Positions 17,080-25,348 of a DNA stretch of 35,834 nucleotides are shown here, piece after piece (position 1 is the stretch's first letter; the number at the start of each line of letters is the position of its first letter). Position numbers and translations under genes: made by a program. This stretch comes from Oscillatoriales cyanobacterium (GTDB taxonomy: Bacteria > Cyanobacteriota > Cyanobacteriia > Cyanobacteriales > Microcoleaceae): positions 1 to 35,834 of the forward strand of contig RDYN01000057.1 in NCBI GenBank assembly GCA_004293365.1, in the 5' to 3' direction. A model generated the notes under the pieces. That model saw nothing but the letters and a program-made list of their open reading frames with translations, was not told the origin of the DNA and ran no database searches.

Positions 17080-18699
17080 ATGTTACGAATAACCGAAATA
17101 AAACTTCCCCTCGATCATCCTGAAGATGCGATCGCCAGCGCCCTTCTCAAAAAGCTGCAAATTCCCCCCGCAGAATTGCTCAGCTATACCATCTTCAAAC
17201 GCAGCTACGACGCTCGCAAAAAAGCCGAAATTGTTCTTGTGTATATTGTGGATGTGGAGACAACACAGGAAAAGCAACTTCTCCAACGCTTCAAAAAAGA
17301 CCCTCATGTCATGGTAACGCCAGACACGAGTTATCGCAACGTAGCGCAAGCCTCCAGCAATTTGACGGTTCGCCCCATCGTGATCGGTACGGGGCCTTGC
17401 GGTATGTTTGCAGGGCTGATGCTGGCACAAATGGGGTTTCGCCCCATCCTTTTGGAACGCGGCAAAGCTGTGCGCGATCGCACCGCTGACACCTTTGGAT
17501 TTTGGAAGAAAAAAGCAGAATTCAACCCAGAATCTAACGCCCAGTTTGGCGAAGGTGGTGCGGGAACTTTTTCCGATGGCAAACTCTACAGTCAAGTAAA
17601 AGATCCTCAGCATTACGGGCGCAAGGTGCTGACAGAACTTGTGAAGGCGGGTGCTTCACCGGAAATTTTATATATTAATAAGCCGCATATTGGGACATTA
17701 AAATTAGTAGGAATTGTCCAAAATATGCGGGCAAGAATTGAATCATTAGGCGGCGAGATTCGGTTTCAAACTCGCGTGGAAGATATTCACATCGAAAATG
17801 GCAAAGTGCAGGGAATTACCACCGCCAGCGGAGAATATATTGCTAGTAATTATATAGTTTTGGCGGTGGGACACAGCGCCCGCGATACTTTTGAAATGTT
17901 ATTTTCGCGCGGCGTTTACATCGAGGCTAAACCTTTTTCGATTGGTTTTCGGGTGGAACATCCGCAGAAGCTAATCGATCGCTGTCGTTTTGGCGATCGG
18001 GCGGGCCACAAACTTTTGGGTGCCGCCGATTACAAACTGGTGCACCATTGCCAAAACAATCGTTCTGTGTACAGTTTCTGTATGTGTCCCGGCGGTTTGG
18101 TAGTGGCGGCGGCGTCAGAACCGGGGCGAGTTGTCACTAATGGGATGAGTCAATATTCTCGCAACGAACGCAATGCTAACAGCGGCATTGTCGTGGGTAT
18201 CACGCCGGAGGATTATCCCGGTCATCCCTTGGCGGGAATTGAGTTTCAGCGCCGCTTAGAAGAACGCGCATTTGAGTTAGGAGGAAGCACTTACAACGCG
18301 CCTGGGCAGCTTGTGGGTGATTTTTTGGCGAATCGCCCTTCGACGGCCCTAGGCGCTGTGCAGCCGTCTTATACGCCGGGTGTTGTGATGACTGATTTGA
18401 GCGAAAGTTTGCCGGATTTTGCGATCGCAGCCATCCGCGAAGCACTGCCGGCCTTTGACAAACAAATTAAAGGATTTGCGATGGATGATGCGGTTTTGAC
18501 AGGGGTGGAAACGCGCACTTCTTCACCAATTCGGATCGAGCGCAAGGAGGATTATCAGAGTTTGAATACAGAAGGCCTTTATCCTGCTGGGGAAGGTGCG
18601 GGATATGCGGGTGGAATCCTGTCAGCGGGGATTGATGGGATTAAGGTGGCGGAGGCGGTTGCTTTGAGTATATTGCGATCTTCAAATCACAAAGTTTGA
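17080..18699 (+). CDS. FAD-dependent dehydrogenase-like protein (COG2509)
   Basis: A 539-residue flavoprotein. An N-terminal domain of about 95 residues (ending near VAQASS) precedes the dinucleotide-binding fold, with GTGPCG at 103-108 followed by MFAGLMLAQMGFRPILLERG. A second conserved segment, GEGGAGTFSDGKL, lies near residue 160, and the C-terminal FAD loop is GEGAGYAGGI (about 503-512). These match the COG2509 family of uncharacterised FAD-dependent dehydrogenases; the substrate is unknown to me. The ATG at 17080 is preferred over the TTG at 17071 because MLRITEIKL is the usual start of the family. It is likely monocistronic: the upstream DNA is a repeat dimer and the downstream gene is convergent. 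Confidence 0.88.
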   Translation: MLRITEIKLPLDHPEDAIASALLKKLQIPPAELLSYTIFKRSYDARKKAEIVLVYIVDVETTQEKQLLQRFKKDPHVMVTPDTSYRNVAQASSNLTVRPIVIGTGPCGMFAGLMLAQMGFRPILLERGKAVRDRTADTFGFWKKKAEFNPESNAQFGEGGAGTFSDGKLYSQVKDPQHYGRKVLTELVKAGASPEILYINKPHIGTLKLVGIVQNMRARIESLGGEIRFQTRVEDIHIENGKVQGITTASGEYIASNYIVLAVGHSARDTFEMLFSRGVYIEAKPFSIGFRVEHPQKLIDRCRFGDRAGHKLLGAADYKLVHHCQNNRSVYSFCMCPGGLVVAAASEPGRVVTNGMSQYSRNERNANSGIVVGITPEDYPGHPLAGIEFQRRLEERAFELGGSTYNAPGQLVGDFLANRPSTALGAVQPSYTPGVVMTDLSESLPDFAIAAIREALPAFDKQIKGFAMDDAVLTGVETRTSSPIRIERKEDYQSLNTEGLYPAGEGAGYAGGILSAGIDGIKVAEAVALSILRSSNHKV

Positions 18700-18744
18700 G
18701 GTAGGATTAACTAAGATTTTGCACAATGTCAATTAGCCTTTTAT

Positions 18745-18807
18745 GAACGGGCAAGATGCCTGTTCCACAAAGATTAAATTTCTTGTGGAACAGGCATCTT
18801 GCCTGTT
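18745..18807. terminator. Strong hairpin between convergent genes (GGAACAGGCATCTTGCC family)
   Basis: A perfect 20-bp stem (18751-18770 with 18783-18802) and 12-nt A/T-rich loop lie 52 bp after the FAD protein gene and 28 bp from the end of xisI on the other strand. The position suits a bidirectional terminator, although the sequence belongs to a dispersed repeat family and lacks a long T-run. Confidence 0.6.
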
Positions 18808-18829
18808 GCTGTTGATTTAACATCTCAGA

Positions 18830-19168
18830 TCAACCTACTGCAAATTCGGTGTATTGTCGGACATGAGGTGCATGATAGGCTAGCACAATTTCCTGGGATG
18901 GGACGCCTCGTGCTATTAATTGATTGGCGATCGCCTCTTCAGTCCCGTCATGCTGCACCCAAATTTTCCCATCTTTAATATCCACATGGATTATGCAGCC
19001 ATAAATGCGAGTGTTACTATCTTTCCAGCCCACATGAACAAGTTGATATCGATCGCTGATTAGATCGAAAATCGTCTCGCTGGCAACTGGATCGTGAGGC
19101 GATCGCCTTCCGGCCCGTTCAGTTAGCAACTCCTTAATATGTTGACGATACAAACTTACTTTATCCAT
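18830..19168 (-). CDS. xisI: XisI family protein
   Basis: A 112-residue protein recognised as XisI, named from its need in excision of the fdxN element of Anabaena. Family features are the start MDKVSLYRQHIKELL, then DRYQLVHVGW, then a central HVDIKDGKIWVQHDGTEE and the ending GVPSQEIVLAYHAP. The molecular role is unsettled; it is nearly always coded next to XisH. Here its start overlaps the end of xisH by 13 bases, so the two are probably translationally coupled. No XisF recombinase is seen in the window, so a role in element excision here is unsupported. Confidence 0.92.
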   Translation of the reverse strand: MDKVSLYRQHIKELLTERAGRRSPHDPVASETIFDLISDRYQLVHVGWKDSNTRIYGCIIHVDIKDGKIWVQHDGTEEAIANQLIARGVPSQEIVLAYHAPHVRQYTEFAVG

Positions 19169-19572
19169 TCAGAAATCTCCTGTTTTTCGGTGTCGTAAAC
19201 TAAAAGTGGAATTTGATTGCGTTCAATTACCGTTTGAATAAATGAGTATTTGAAAAATTTTCTGTGAATACCTAATGGAATTGCCAAGTAAAGAATTCTC
19301 TCTGGATCGTCAAATTCTAATGCAATCCGATAGTTAATAAATTGTCCCACTGCGGTATGAAACTCTGAAATAGTCGATGGTGCCAAAAACGTTTTGATTT
19401 CAACAGCAATTTTTTCATGATCCTTTGTCGCTGCTAATAACTGTTCTGCACCCAGATCGATATAAAAATCAACAAATCCGAGATCGATATGATAAGGGTC
19501 ATCGGTAATTGTCCAACCCTGATTTTCGAGGGCAGTTTTGACGAGTTCGTGAAACTTATCTTTAGCTGGCAT
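19156..19572 (-). CDS. xisH: XisH family protein, putative PD-(D/E)xK nuclease fold
   Basis: A 138-residue protein matching XisH (MPAKDKFHELVKTALENQGW at the N-terminus). A nuclease-like pattern is visible: Asp39 in YIDLGAE, then Glu58-Ile-Lys60 in AVEIKTF, the order expected of the PD-(D/E)xK superfamily, suggesting metal-dependent DNA cleavage; activity is inferred, not shown. The frame is open upstream to 19629, but the ATG at 19572 matches the family start and lies 2 bp after the acireductone dioxygenase stop codon. xisI follows with overlap, so mtnD-xisH-xisI looks like one transcription unit. Confidence 0.9.
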   Translation of the reverse strand: MPAKDKFHELVKTALENQGWTITDDPYHIDLGFVDFYIDLGAEQLLAATKDHEKIAVEIKTFLAPSTISEFHTAVGQFINYRIALEFDDPERILYLAIPLGIHRKFFKYSFIQTVIERNQIPLLVYDTEKQEISEWIK

Positions 19573-19574
19573 AT

Positions 19575-20126
19575 TTAAACAGTAGCTAATTGCGATCGAA
19601 TTTGAGTATCCGTATATTCCGGTGTCCAACCGACCGTGGTGGTAAAATAGCGCACAGCTTTAACTTTCCGGGCTGCTGTCAAATAAAACCAGTGTTCCGT
19701 ATTCGCTGGTACGTTGATAAATTCTTCGGGCTGTACAGTCACTTCTACTTGACTACCGTCGGGACGCACAAAACCGAAAATTCCTTCTCCTGCTACAATG
19801 TAGCGCACTTCATCGTCAGCGTGAATGTGACACTTATCAAATTTGGACAGCAGAACATCGAGATTAGGAACGTCTGGGTGGAGTACAATTAAGTCGCGTG
19901 ACTGATAGCCTGCGCTTTCCTTGAGTTGTTGAAAGTAGCCGTCGAGGGCTTGTAGCACTTGCTCTTTTTGATTGTCGTCGATCGCATCGAGAGCCAGCAA
20001 TTCCCGAATTTCTGGGTTGTCACCCACAGCCCAGCGCTTGAGTTGAATGTTTAAGGGAGCGAGTTCGCGGGTAATGTCGCTGTGTTGAGTGTAGGTTGTA
20101 CCGTTTTCGAGTCGCAGGATAGCCAT
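19575..20126 (-). CDS. mtnD: Acireductone dioxygenase
   Basis: A 183-residue cupin enzyme of the methionine salvage pathway. It oxidises acireductone (1,2-dihydroxy-5-(methylthio)pent-1-en-3-one) to the 2-keto acid precursor of methionine plus formate when iron-bound. The metal-binding motif is HIHADDEVRYIVAGEG (two His and a Glu), with a later His in NTEHWFYL. The length is typical. No other salvage gene (mtnA, mtnB, mtnC) is near, so the pathway must be completed elsewhere. It leads the xisH-xisI unit with a 2-bp gap, an odd partnership for a metabolic gene. Confidence 0.93.
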   Translation of the reverse strand: MAILRLENGTTYTQHSDITRELAPLNIQLKRWAVGDNPEIRELLALDAIDDNQKEQVLQALDGYFQQLKESAGYQSRDLIVLHPDVPNLDVLLSKFDKCHIHADDEVRYIVAGEGIFGFVRPDGSQVEVTVQPEEFINVPANTEHWFYLTAARKVKAVRYFTTTVGWTPEYTDTQIRSQLATV

Positions 20127-20343
20127 TTTTGCACGTTCCTATTTTTGATTAACAGACACAGCGAAAGACGCTTGTCGATCGCGCCTGTACAAGAATCACT
20201 ATTTTAACTTAATTTGAATAGGCTCTCCGGCCTGTTCCACAAGAGTTCAATATTTGTCACAATAGGATGGATAAGTCAGCCGCCAGCTAGCAGTCGCAGC
20301 GATCGGCAATACTGATATATTTAATGTAACTTTTGCAACAACT
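20127..20343. promoter_or_regulatory. Divergent intergenic region mtnD / M48 protease
   Basis: A 217-bp gap between divergent genes that must hold promoters for both. A decayed part of the GGCTCTCCGGCCTGTTCCAC repeat sits at about 20222-20256. No convincing -35/-10 pair or operator could be fixed by eye. Confidence 0.4.
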
Positions 20344-21309
20344 ATGCCTACTTATACTGGAATTTCTAGCGAAGCTTTTCAGCATCCCCTCGATCGCCAA
20401 GCCGAGGCCGCATTGCGGAGCGTACCTGGATTTGACTTAATTGCCAGCAAATTTGTAGAGTTTGTCTACGAACGACCGCAATTCGTTTACCTAATGGGAA
20501 ATAGCATACAAGTCGGGCCGCGCCAATATGCCAGCATCTATCATATTTTTCGAGAGTGCGTGCAAGATTTAGATATTTTCCCCGAACCGGGTTTGTTTGT
20601 GTCTCAGAATCCCGCCGTTAACAGCTATGCTCTCGGAAAAAACCAGCCCTACATAGTTTTAAATACAGGTCTTTTAGATTTGTTGGATGAGGCAGAAATC
20701 AAGGTAGTGCTGGCTCACGAGTTGGGACACATCAAATGCGGCCATCCAACTTTAAATCAAATGGCGATGTGGGCGATGAGCATCGCCTCGACAATTGGCG
20801 AGATGACTTTTGGACTGGGAAATATTGTCGGCAGCGGTTTAATTTTTGCTTTTTACGAGTGGCGGCGCAAGGCTGAATTATCGGCTGACAGGGCGGCTTT
20901 GTTGGTGATGGATGACTTGAACACTGTGATGAAAACGATGATGAAACTTTCGGGAGTTAGCAGTAAATATGCTGACCAATGCAGTTTGCAAGAGTTTATC
21001 CGCCAGTCTGACAAGTATCAAGATCTCGATCGCGACAATCTCAACCAAGTGTATAAATTTTTACTTTACAACGGTGGCCAAGGGGTGATGCTGAGTCACC
21101 CTTTCCCGGTGGAAAGGCTGCGGTATTTGCGAGATTGGGCGACTTCCGAGGAATACCGGCAAATTAAGCTAGGGAATTACAAGCGGGCTGTGGCTGAGGG
21201 TGCGGTTGATGTGAAGTCTCAGACGCCTAACAGCGAGACGGAGGCTTTGCGCCGTCAGATTGAAGAATTGCAGCGGGAGATCGATCGGCAAAAATCAAAG
21301 CAAAAATAA
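20344..21309 (+). CDS. M48-family zinc metalloprotease
   Basis: A 321-residue protein with the zinc motif HELGH (His125, Glu126, His129) and a third ligand Glu178 in AELSADRAAL, the arrangement of M48 peptidases. The segments around 140-170 are only mildly hydrophobic (MAMWAMSIASTIGE; NIVGSGLIFAFYEW) and may associate with the membrane. Unlike HtpX there is no pair of strong N-terminal membrane helices. The C-terminus is a short coiled coil (EALRRQIEELQREIDRQK). It probably degrades damaged or misfolded proteins; the target is unknown. The ATG at 20344 gives the family start MPTYTGISSEAFQHPLD. Confidence 0.88.
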   Translation: MPTYTGISSEAFQHPLDRQAEAALRSVPGFDLIASKFVEFVYERPQFVYLMGNSIQVGPRQYASIYHIFRECVQDLDIFPEPGLFVSQNPAVNSYALGKNQPYIVLNTGLLDLLDEAEIKVVLAHELGHIKCGHPTLNQMAMWAMSIASTIGEMTFGLGNIVGSGLIFAFYEWRRKAELSADRAALLVMDDLNTVMKTMMKLSGVSSKYADQCSLQEFIRQSDKYQDLDRDNLNQVYKFLLYNGGQGVMLSHPFPVERLRYLRDWATSEEYRQIKLGNYKRAVAEGAVDVKSQTPNSETEALRRQIEELQREIDRQKSKQK

Positions 21310-21320
21310 GTTGAGGATGT

Positions 21321-21339
21321 GCCGCAAGCACCTTGCGGC
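21321..21339. terminator. Compact GC hairpin after the protease gene
   Basis: Stem gccgcaag/cttgcggc with a 3-nt loop, 11 bp after the M48 stop codon. It lacks a following T-run, so intrinsic termination is only possible. Confidence 0.45.
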
Positions 21340-21607
21340 TGTCATTAGCACCTTCAACCACTGTTTGAGTAAGTCTGGGAAAATTCACCGGATTTGGGGA
21401 AGGGAAGAAAGTAGAAGGAAGACAGGCTGCGGAGCTCCCATCTGGCTACATCCGAATTATATTTCAGTGCGAGCCTCCCGCTCGCGAGAGTTGGCAGACG
21501 AAACGGGCTTCCAATCTAAAAACTGTCCTCTGCTTTCTGAAATCTGTTTCTCAGAAGGTGTAGTTTAAATCAAGATAAGTTTATAACTCAACCGGGCTAG
21601 GAAAAAA
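21340..21607. other. Non-coding gap before the DUF4359 gene
   Basis: Contains a small GCGAG/CTCGC hairpin near 21470-21486 and no supported gene. Part of the stretch is open in the +1 frame of the protease region but is not gene-like. Confidence 0.4.
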
Positions 21608-22033
21608 ATGATTATTGATAAACCAATGAATACTAACCAACCAACTTCTAATTTTTTCGGCAATGTGGGAAAAGTTGCGATCGCCCTAACTGTGCTCGCC
21701 GCCGGCATGGCATTTACAAATCCTCCGAGAGATAAATACCTAACTTATGCTTCCGGCGTGCTTCAAACCGAGTTGGAAAGCACTGTGTGCAAGGATTCTA
21801 GCGTTCCCAAAGCTTTGAGCGGCGTTGCACAGACTCTGATCGGGAGTTGCAAAAATTTGCTGACTTCGCAGCGCGGATCGATCGAACACTTGCTCGACAA
21901 TACAACGGAACGCCAGAACTTAGGCATTGTCAGCATTTACACAACTCAACTAGGTAAAAAAAGCTATCAAACGGTTGGAGCTTTTGGCAATTTCGTTACC
22001 GTCCCACCTGGTTCGGCAAATGCTGAAAAGTAA
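21608..22033 (+). CDS. DUF4359-type exported or membrane-anchored protein
   Basis: A 141-residue protein with one N-terminal hydrophobic segment (about residues 22-37, VAIALTVLAAGMAFT) followed by NPPRDKYLTYASGVLQTEL, which resembles the start of DUF4359 domains. The rest includes two cysteines (VCKDS; SCKNLL) and a LGIVSIYTTQLG strand. The function is unknown. AGGA at 21599-21602, 5 bases before the ATG at 21608, supports this start over the in-frame ATG at 21626. A terminator-like hairpin follows at 22057. Confidence 0.75.
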   Translation: MIIDKPMNTNQPTSNFFGNVGKVAIALTVLAAGMAFTNPPRDKYLTYASGVLQTELESTVCKDSSVPKALSGVAQTLIGSCKNLLTSQRGSIEHLLDNTTERQNLGIVSIYTTQLGKKSYQTVGAFGNFVTVPPGSANAEK

Positions 22034-22056
22034 TGTCAAATTAAGTTAAATTATAG

Positions 22057-22087
22057 AAACCGGGCTTGCGATCGAACCCGGTTTTTA
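22057..22087 (+). terminator. Rho-independent-like hairpin (GAAACCGGG family)
   Basis: Stem aaccggg/cccggtt with a T-run (gtttttactt) directly after it, 24 bp past the DUF4359 stop codon. The same sequence family forms hairpins at 2691 and 23148. Confidence 0.75.
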
Positions 22088-22219
22088 CTTACTAGAAATA
22101 ATTGGTTTAAGGCCGGAACCTTTGTAGGGATAAATTAAAATTAGACTATTAGACCTATTGCAAAAAACAATCTATTCTATAATTAATAGTTAGCATTTTA
22201 TTATGCTAGTTTTAGCAGC

Positions 22220-22289
22220 AGGTACGTAGTTGCGCTTCAGCGCTCTTTCCGAGATCCAAAAAGAGCGCTTTCATCGCAACTACGTACCT
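22220..22289. repeat. 70-bp near-perfect palindrome
   Basis: Outer arms aggtacgtagttgcg (22220-22234) and cgcaactacgtacct (22275-22289) are perfect complements; inner arms agcgctcttt and aaagagcgct continue the cruciform. It lies in the 535-bp gap between the DUF4359 and TerD genes. It could be a dispersed element or a structured leader. Confidence 0.85.
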
Positions 22290-22568
22290 AAATTTAATAG
22301 ACATCTTGCCAAAAAGATATCTGCGATCATTAAAGATTTATAGCAATCCTAAATGATTGATGAAGATTGGTAGCGGTAGTGGATGGTGCGTGCCTACCAC
22401 CTATCTATCGGGGCAACCTGGATCTTTAAGAGCAACTACAAAAATTATCCAAATGATGGGAAGACTACTATATTATAAAAATATTAAGTTTTATTAAACA
22501 CGAAAAGTTATCGTCCCACTTACTATTAAAATAAATAAGATAAATTTTTATGTTTGACAAATAAGCAG

Positions 22569-23132
22569 ATGGCTATGCAATTAAGTAAGGGTGAGAGATT
22601 TAATCTCTCTCAAGAAGCACCGGATTTAAAAAAAATGGCGATCGCCCTCGGTTGGCAGGTAACGGAGGCGGGACAAAGCTACGATATTGATGTTTCTGCA
22701 TTTATGCTAGGTTCTGACGGCAAATTACCTAACGATCAATATTTTATCTTTTACAATAATCTGCAATCCTCTGATGGTTCCGTACTGCAATCGATTCCTG
22801 CAAACAGCCCAGGTAAAGAAAATAAGACTATTTACGGCGTTATCTTAGAAAAAGTTAATCCGGAAATTGTGGAAATAACTTTTGTTGTGACTATTCACGA
22901 AGCTGAGAAAATTAATGCAAATTTTAGCAATATCAGAAATAGTTTTATCAAAATTGTCAATTTGGATACGGGAGTCGAACTTGTTCGGTATGAATTAACA
23001 GAGAATTTTACGCAAGAAACGGCTCTAGAATTTGGTCGTTTGTATAGAAAGAATGGAGAGTGGAGATTTCAGGCGGTAGGAGCAGGATATCAAGCTGGAT
23101 TAAAGAGTTTTGTTGACAAGTATTGTAGCTGA
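22569..23132 (+). CDS. TerD-domain protein
   Basis: A 187-residue single TerD domain, the family of tellurite-resistance and stress proteins. Family signatures are MQLSKGERFNLSQEAPDLKK, IDVSAFMLGSDGKLPND, YFIFYNNLQSSDGSV, ITFVVTIHEAEKINANFSNI and YRKNGEWRFQAVGAGY. The acidic Ca-binding loop usual after the SSDGSV strand (GDGDDE-like) is replaced by NSPGKENKT, so calcium binding may be weak or lost. The ATG at 22569 is used; the TTG at 22554 is also in frame. The gene, its start region and about 80 bp of upstream DNA are duplicated in the next gene, which is about 85% alike over this domain by eye. Confidence 0.92.
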   Translation: MAMQLSKGERFNLSQEAPDLKKMAIALGWQVTEAGQSYDIDVSAFMLGSDGKLPNDQYFIFYNNLQSSDGSVLQSIPANSPGKENKTIYGVILEKVNPEIVEITFVVTIHEAEKINANFSNIRNSFIKIVNLDTGVELVRYELTENFTQETALEFGRLYRKNGEWRFQAVGAGYQAGLKSFVDKYCS

Positions 23133-23147
23133 AATAGCAATAATTTA

Positions 23148-23178
23148 GAAACCGGGTTTTGTAGAAAGCCCGGTTTTT
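23148..23178 (+). terminator. Rho-independent-like hairpin between the two TerD genes
   Basis: gaaaccggg (23148-23156) pairs with cccgg plus T-run (23169-23178), 15 bp after the first TerD stop codon. This suggests the two TerD genes are separately transcribed. Confidence 0.7.
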
Positions 23179-23365
23179 ACTTACGTAATTATATCTACGT
23201 AATTAGAACTAAGTAAATCTCAATAAATCCAGATACAGGCAGCACCTATTGTTAATCAAGCCCGCTCTTAAAATCCTAACATTAAATTTTATTAAGCAAA
23301 AAACTTATTGTGTCATTTAATATTAACATGAACACTATAAAGTTTTATGTTTAACAAATAAGCAG

Positions 23366-25336
23366 ATGGCAATGCAGTTAAGTAAGGGTCAGAGCTTTAA
23401 TATCTCTCAAGAAGCGCCGGATTTAAAAAAAATGGCGATCGCCATCGGTTGGCAGGTGACAGAGGCAGGACAAAGCTACGAGATTGATGTCTCTGCTTTT
23501 ATGCTAGGTGCTGACGGCAAAGTACCTAACGATCAATATTTTATCTTTTACAATAATCTGCAATCCTGTGACGGTTCGGTACTGCAATCGATTCCTGCAA
23601 ACAACAACCCCGGTCACAAAAATAAGACTATTTACGGCGTTATCTTAGAAAAAGTTAATCCGGAAATTGTGGAAATAACTTTTGCTGTCACTATTCACGA
23701 AGCAGATAAAATTAATGCAAGTTTTAGCAATATCAGAAATAGTTTTATCAAAATTAGCAATTTGGATACGGGACTTGAACTGGTTCGGTATCAATTAAAA
23801 GAGAATTTTTCGCGAGAAAATGCTTTAGAATTAGGTCGTTTGTATAGAAAAAATGGAGAGTGGAAATTTCAGGCTGTAGGACAAGGATATCAAGCCGGAT
23901 TGCAGAGTTTTGTTGACAAGTATTGTAGCGGAAATAGCAGTAATATTGCTCCAATTACTAACGAGTTGGCAGCGGGAACAGCAGGAGATGATTTGCAGTT
24001 GCCGGCTTGGGATTTGGAGGTGGAGTCAGAAGCGGAAACTTCCGGGGAGACGGGGAGTCGGCTGCGATCGCCAATTAACAATCAAGTTAATTCCCCAAGC
24101 CGCAAAATACCGCTAGCTTTAGCGGCAAGTTTAGGGGTTTTGGTTTTGGGGACAGGTGCAGGTGCGATCGCCTTTATGCGATCGGGAAATGAAACGCTCC
24201 AGCAAGCGAAAATACTGGCAGTTGAGGCGCAGAATGCAGCAAAAGCAACCGATGTCAATCTGCTCAGAAGTTTCGATAAACGACTTAAAGATACGATCGC
24301 AAATTTAGAGAAAATTCCTAACTTCCCCGGCTTTGGGTATCAACAGGCGAGAGTTGATTTGCTGACACTGCGATCGAGTTTGGTTCCTGTAGGGCGAAAT
24401 TTACAGGCGGCAGAAAGTCTAGAAAAAGCTCAAAAAGTGGCGGTGGAAGCTGCTGTACTCGTGCAAAAACCGCCTCATCCTATGGAAGTTTGGCATCAGT
24501 CTCAAAATAAATGGCAACAGGCGATCGCACTTTTAGAAGCGATCGACTCACGTACACCTGTTTATAATCTAGCTCAAAATAAGTTATCTAGTTACCGCGC
24601 CAATCGCGCTATTATCGGTCAAAGAGTGGCGATCGCTCAAAAAGCCACGAACTTCAGCAACCAAGGTTCTTTGAAAATTCAAAAGGGAGATGTTCCCGGG
24701 GCGATCGCAAATTTCAATCAGGCTTTAGGGCTGAATCCCAACATACCTCAAGCTTATCTCGGATTGGGAATTGCGAGTTCAAAACAGGGAAACAAGCAGC
24801 AGGCAATTTACCATTACGATCGAGCGCTGCAATTTAATCCTAACTTGGCAGAAGCTTATTTCGGTCGCGGTCAAGCATACTATGAATTGGGAAATAAACA
24901 AAAGGCGATCGGCAGCTATGAACAAGCGATTCGCATTAATCCAGATTATGGTTTGGCTTATTTGGAACGAGGTGCTATTCGCTGTATGTTGGGAACTAAA
25001 TCGCAAGCAGTAGCAGACTTTAACCAAGCTGGAGAACTTTTTTCAAAGCAGGGAGACGGCAATAATTACCAATTAGCAAAAAACTTTATTAATGAGTGTA
25101 AAGAACCAACTGCACAGGCTGTAATCTGCGATTATCGAAGGAATATCGACTCGTTGGGGCGACGCTGCGGTGGTTCTGTGAATGTGCCGATTATAGTTAG
25201 AAAGAAATCCGCCAGCAGTGCCTCAAACTCTGACTCTACTGAGATTAAAAGCAATAGCAGCGATGCCCGAGTATCCCCGGAAGATTCCGATAGCAGCAGC
25301 ACAAAAACTCGCCGCCGGAGAAGAAGTAAAAGGTAA
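23366..25336 (+). CDS. TerD domain fused to a membrane segment and TPR repeats
   Basis: A 656-residue protein. Residues 1-187 are a TerD domain closely similar to the preceding gene, again without the acidic Ca loop (NNNPGHKNKT instead). A polar, acidic linker leads to one membrane segment at about 247-270 (IPLALAASLGVLVLGTGAGA). A helical region (about 275-425) is followed by three TPR units from about 428 (GSLKIQKGDVPGAIANFNQA; YHYDRALQFNPNLAEAYFGR; SYEQAIRINPDYGLAYLERG). The end is Ser-rich and then strongly basic (RRRRRSKR). TPRs normally bind partner proteins; topology is uncertain because both flanks of the membrane segment carry basic residues. The architecture suggests TerD tethered at a membrane with a protein-docking arm. 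Confidence 0.9.
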   Translation: MAMQLSKGQSFNISQEAPDLKKMAIAIGWQVTEAGQSYEIDVSAFMLGADGKVPNDQYFIFYNNLQSCDGSVLQSIPANNNPGHKNKTIYGVILEKVNPEIVEITFAVTIHEADKINASFSNIRNSFIKISNLDTGLELVRYQLKENFSRENALELGRLYRKNGEWKFQAVGQGYQAGLQSFVDKYCSGNSSNIAPITNELAAGTAGDDLQLPAWDLEVESEAETSGETGSRLRSPINNQVNSPSRKIPLALAASLGVLVLGTGAGAIAFMRSGNETLQQAKILAVEAQNAAKATDVNLLRSFDKRLKDTIANLEKIPNFPGFGYQQARVDLLTLRSSLVPVGRNLQAAESLEKAQKVAVEAAVLVQKPPHPMEVWHQSQNKWQQAIALLEAIDSRTPVYNLAQNKLSSYRANRAIIGQRVAIAQKATNFSNQGSLKIQKGDVPGAIANFNQALGLNPNIPQAYLGLGIASSKQGNKQQAIYHYDRALQFNPNLAEAYFGRGQAYYELGNKQKAIGSYEQAIRINPDYGLAYLERGAIRCMLGTKSQAVADFNQAGELFSKQGDGNNYQLAKNFINECKEPTAQAVICDYRRNIDSLGRRCGGSVNVPIIVRKKSASSASNSDSTEIKSNSSDARVSPEDSDSSSTKTRRRRRSKR

Positions 25337-25348
25337 ACTTCAGTCGCG

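Noticed and set aside
16876..17123. Open frame 16914-17123 on the plus strand
   Set aside because: It reads through the repeat dimer (RHLACFENV, GTGILPVFENV) and overlaps the true start of the FAD protein.
21260..21568. 102-codon plus-strand open frame after the protease
   Set aside because: Begins inside the protease gene in another frame, runs through two hairpins, and has no ribosome site.
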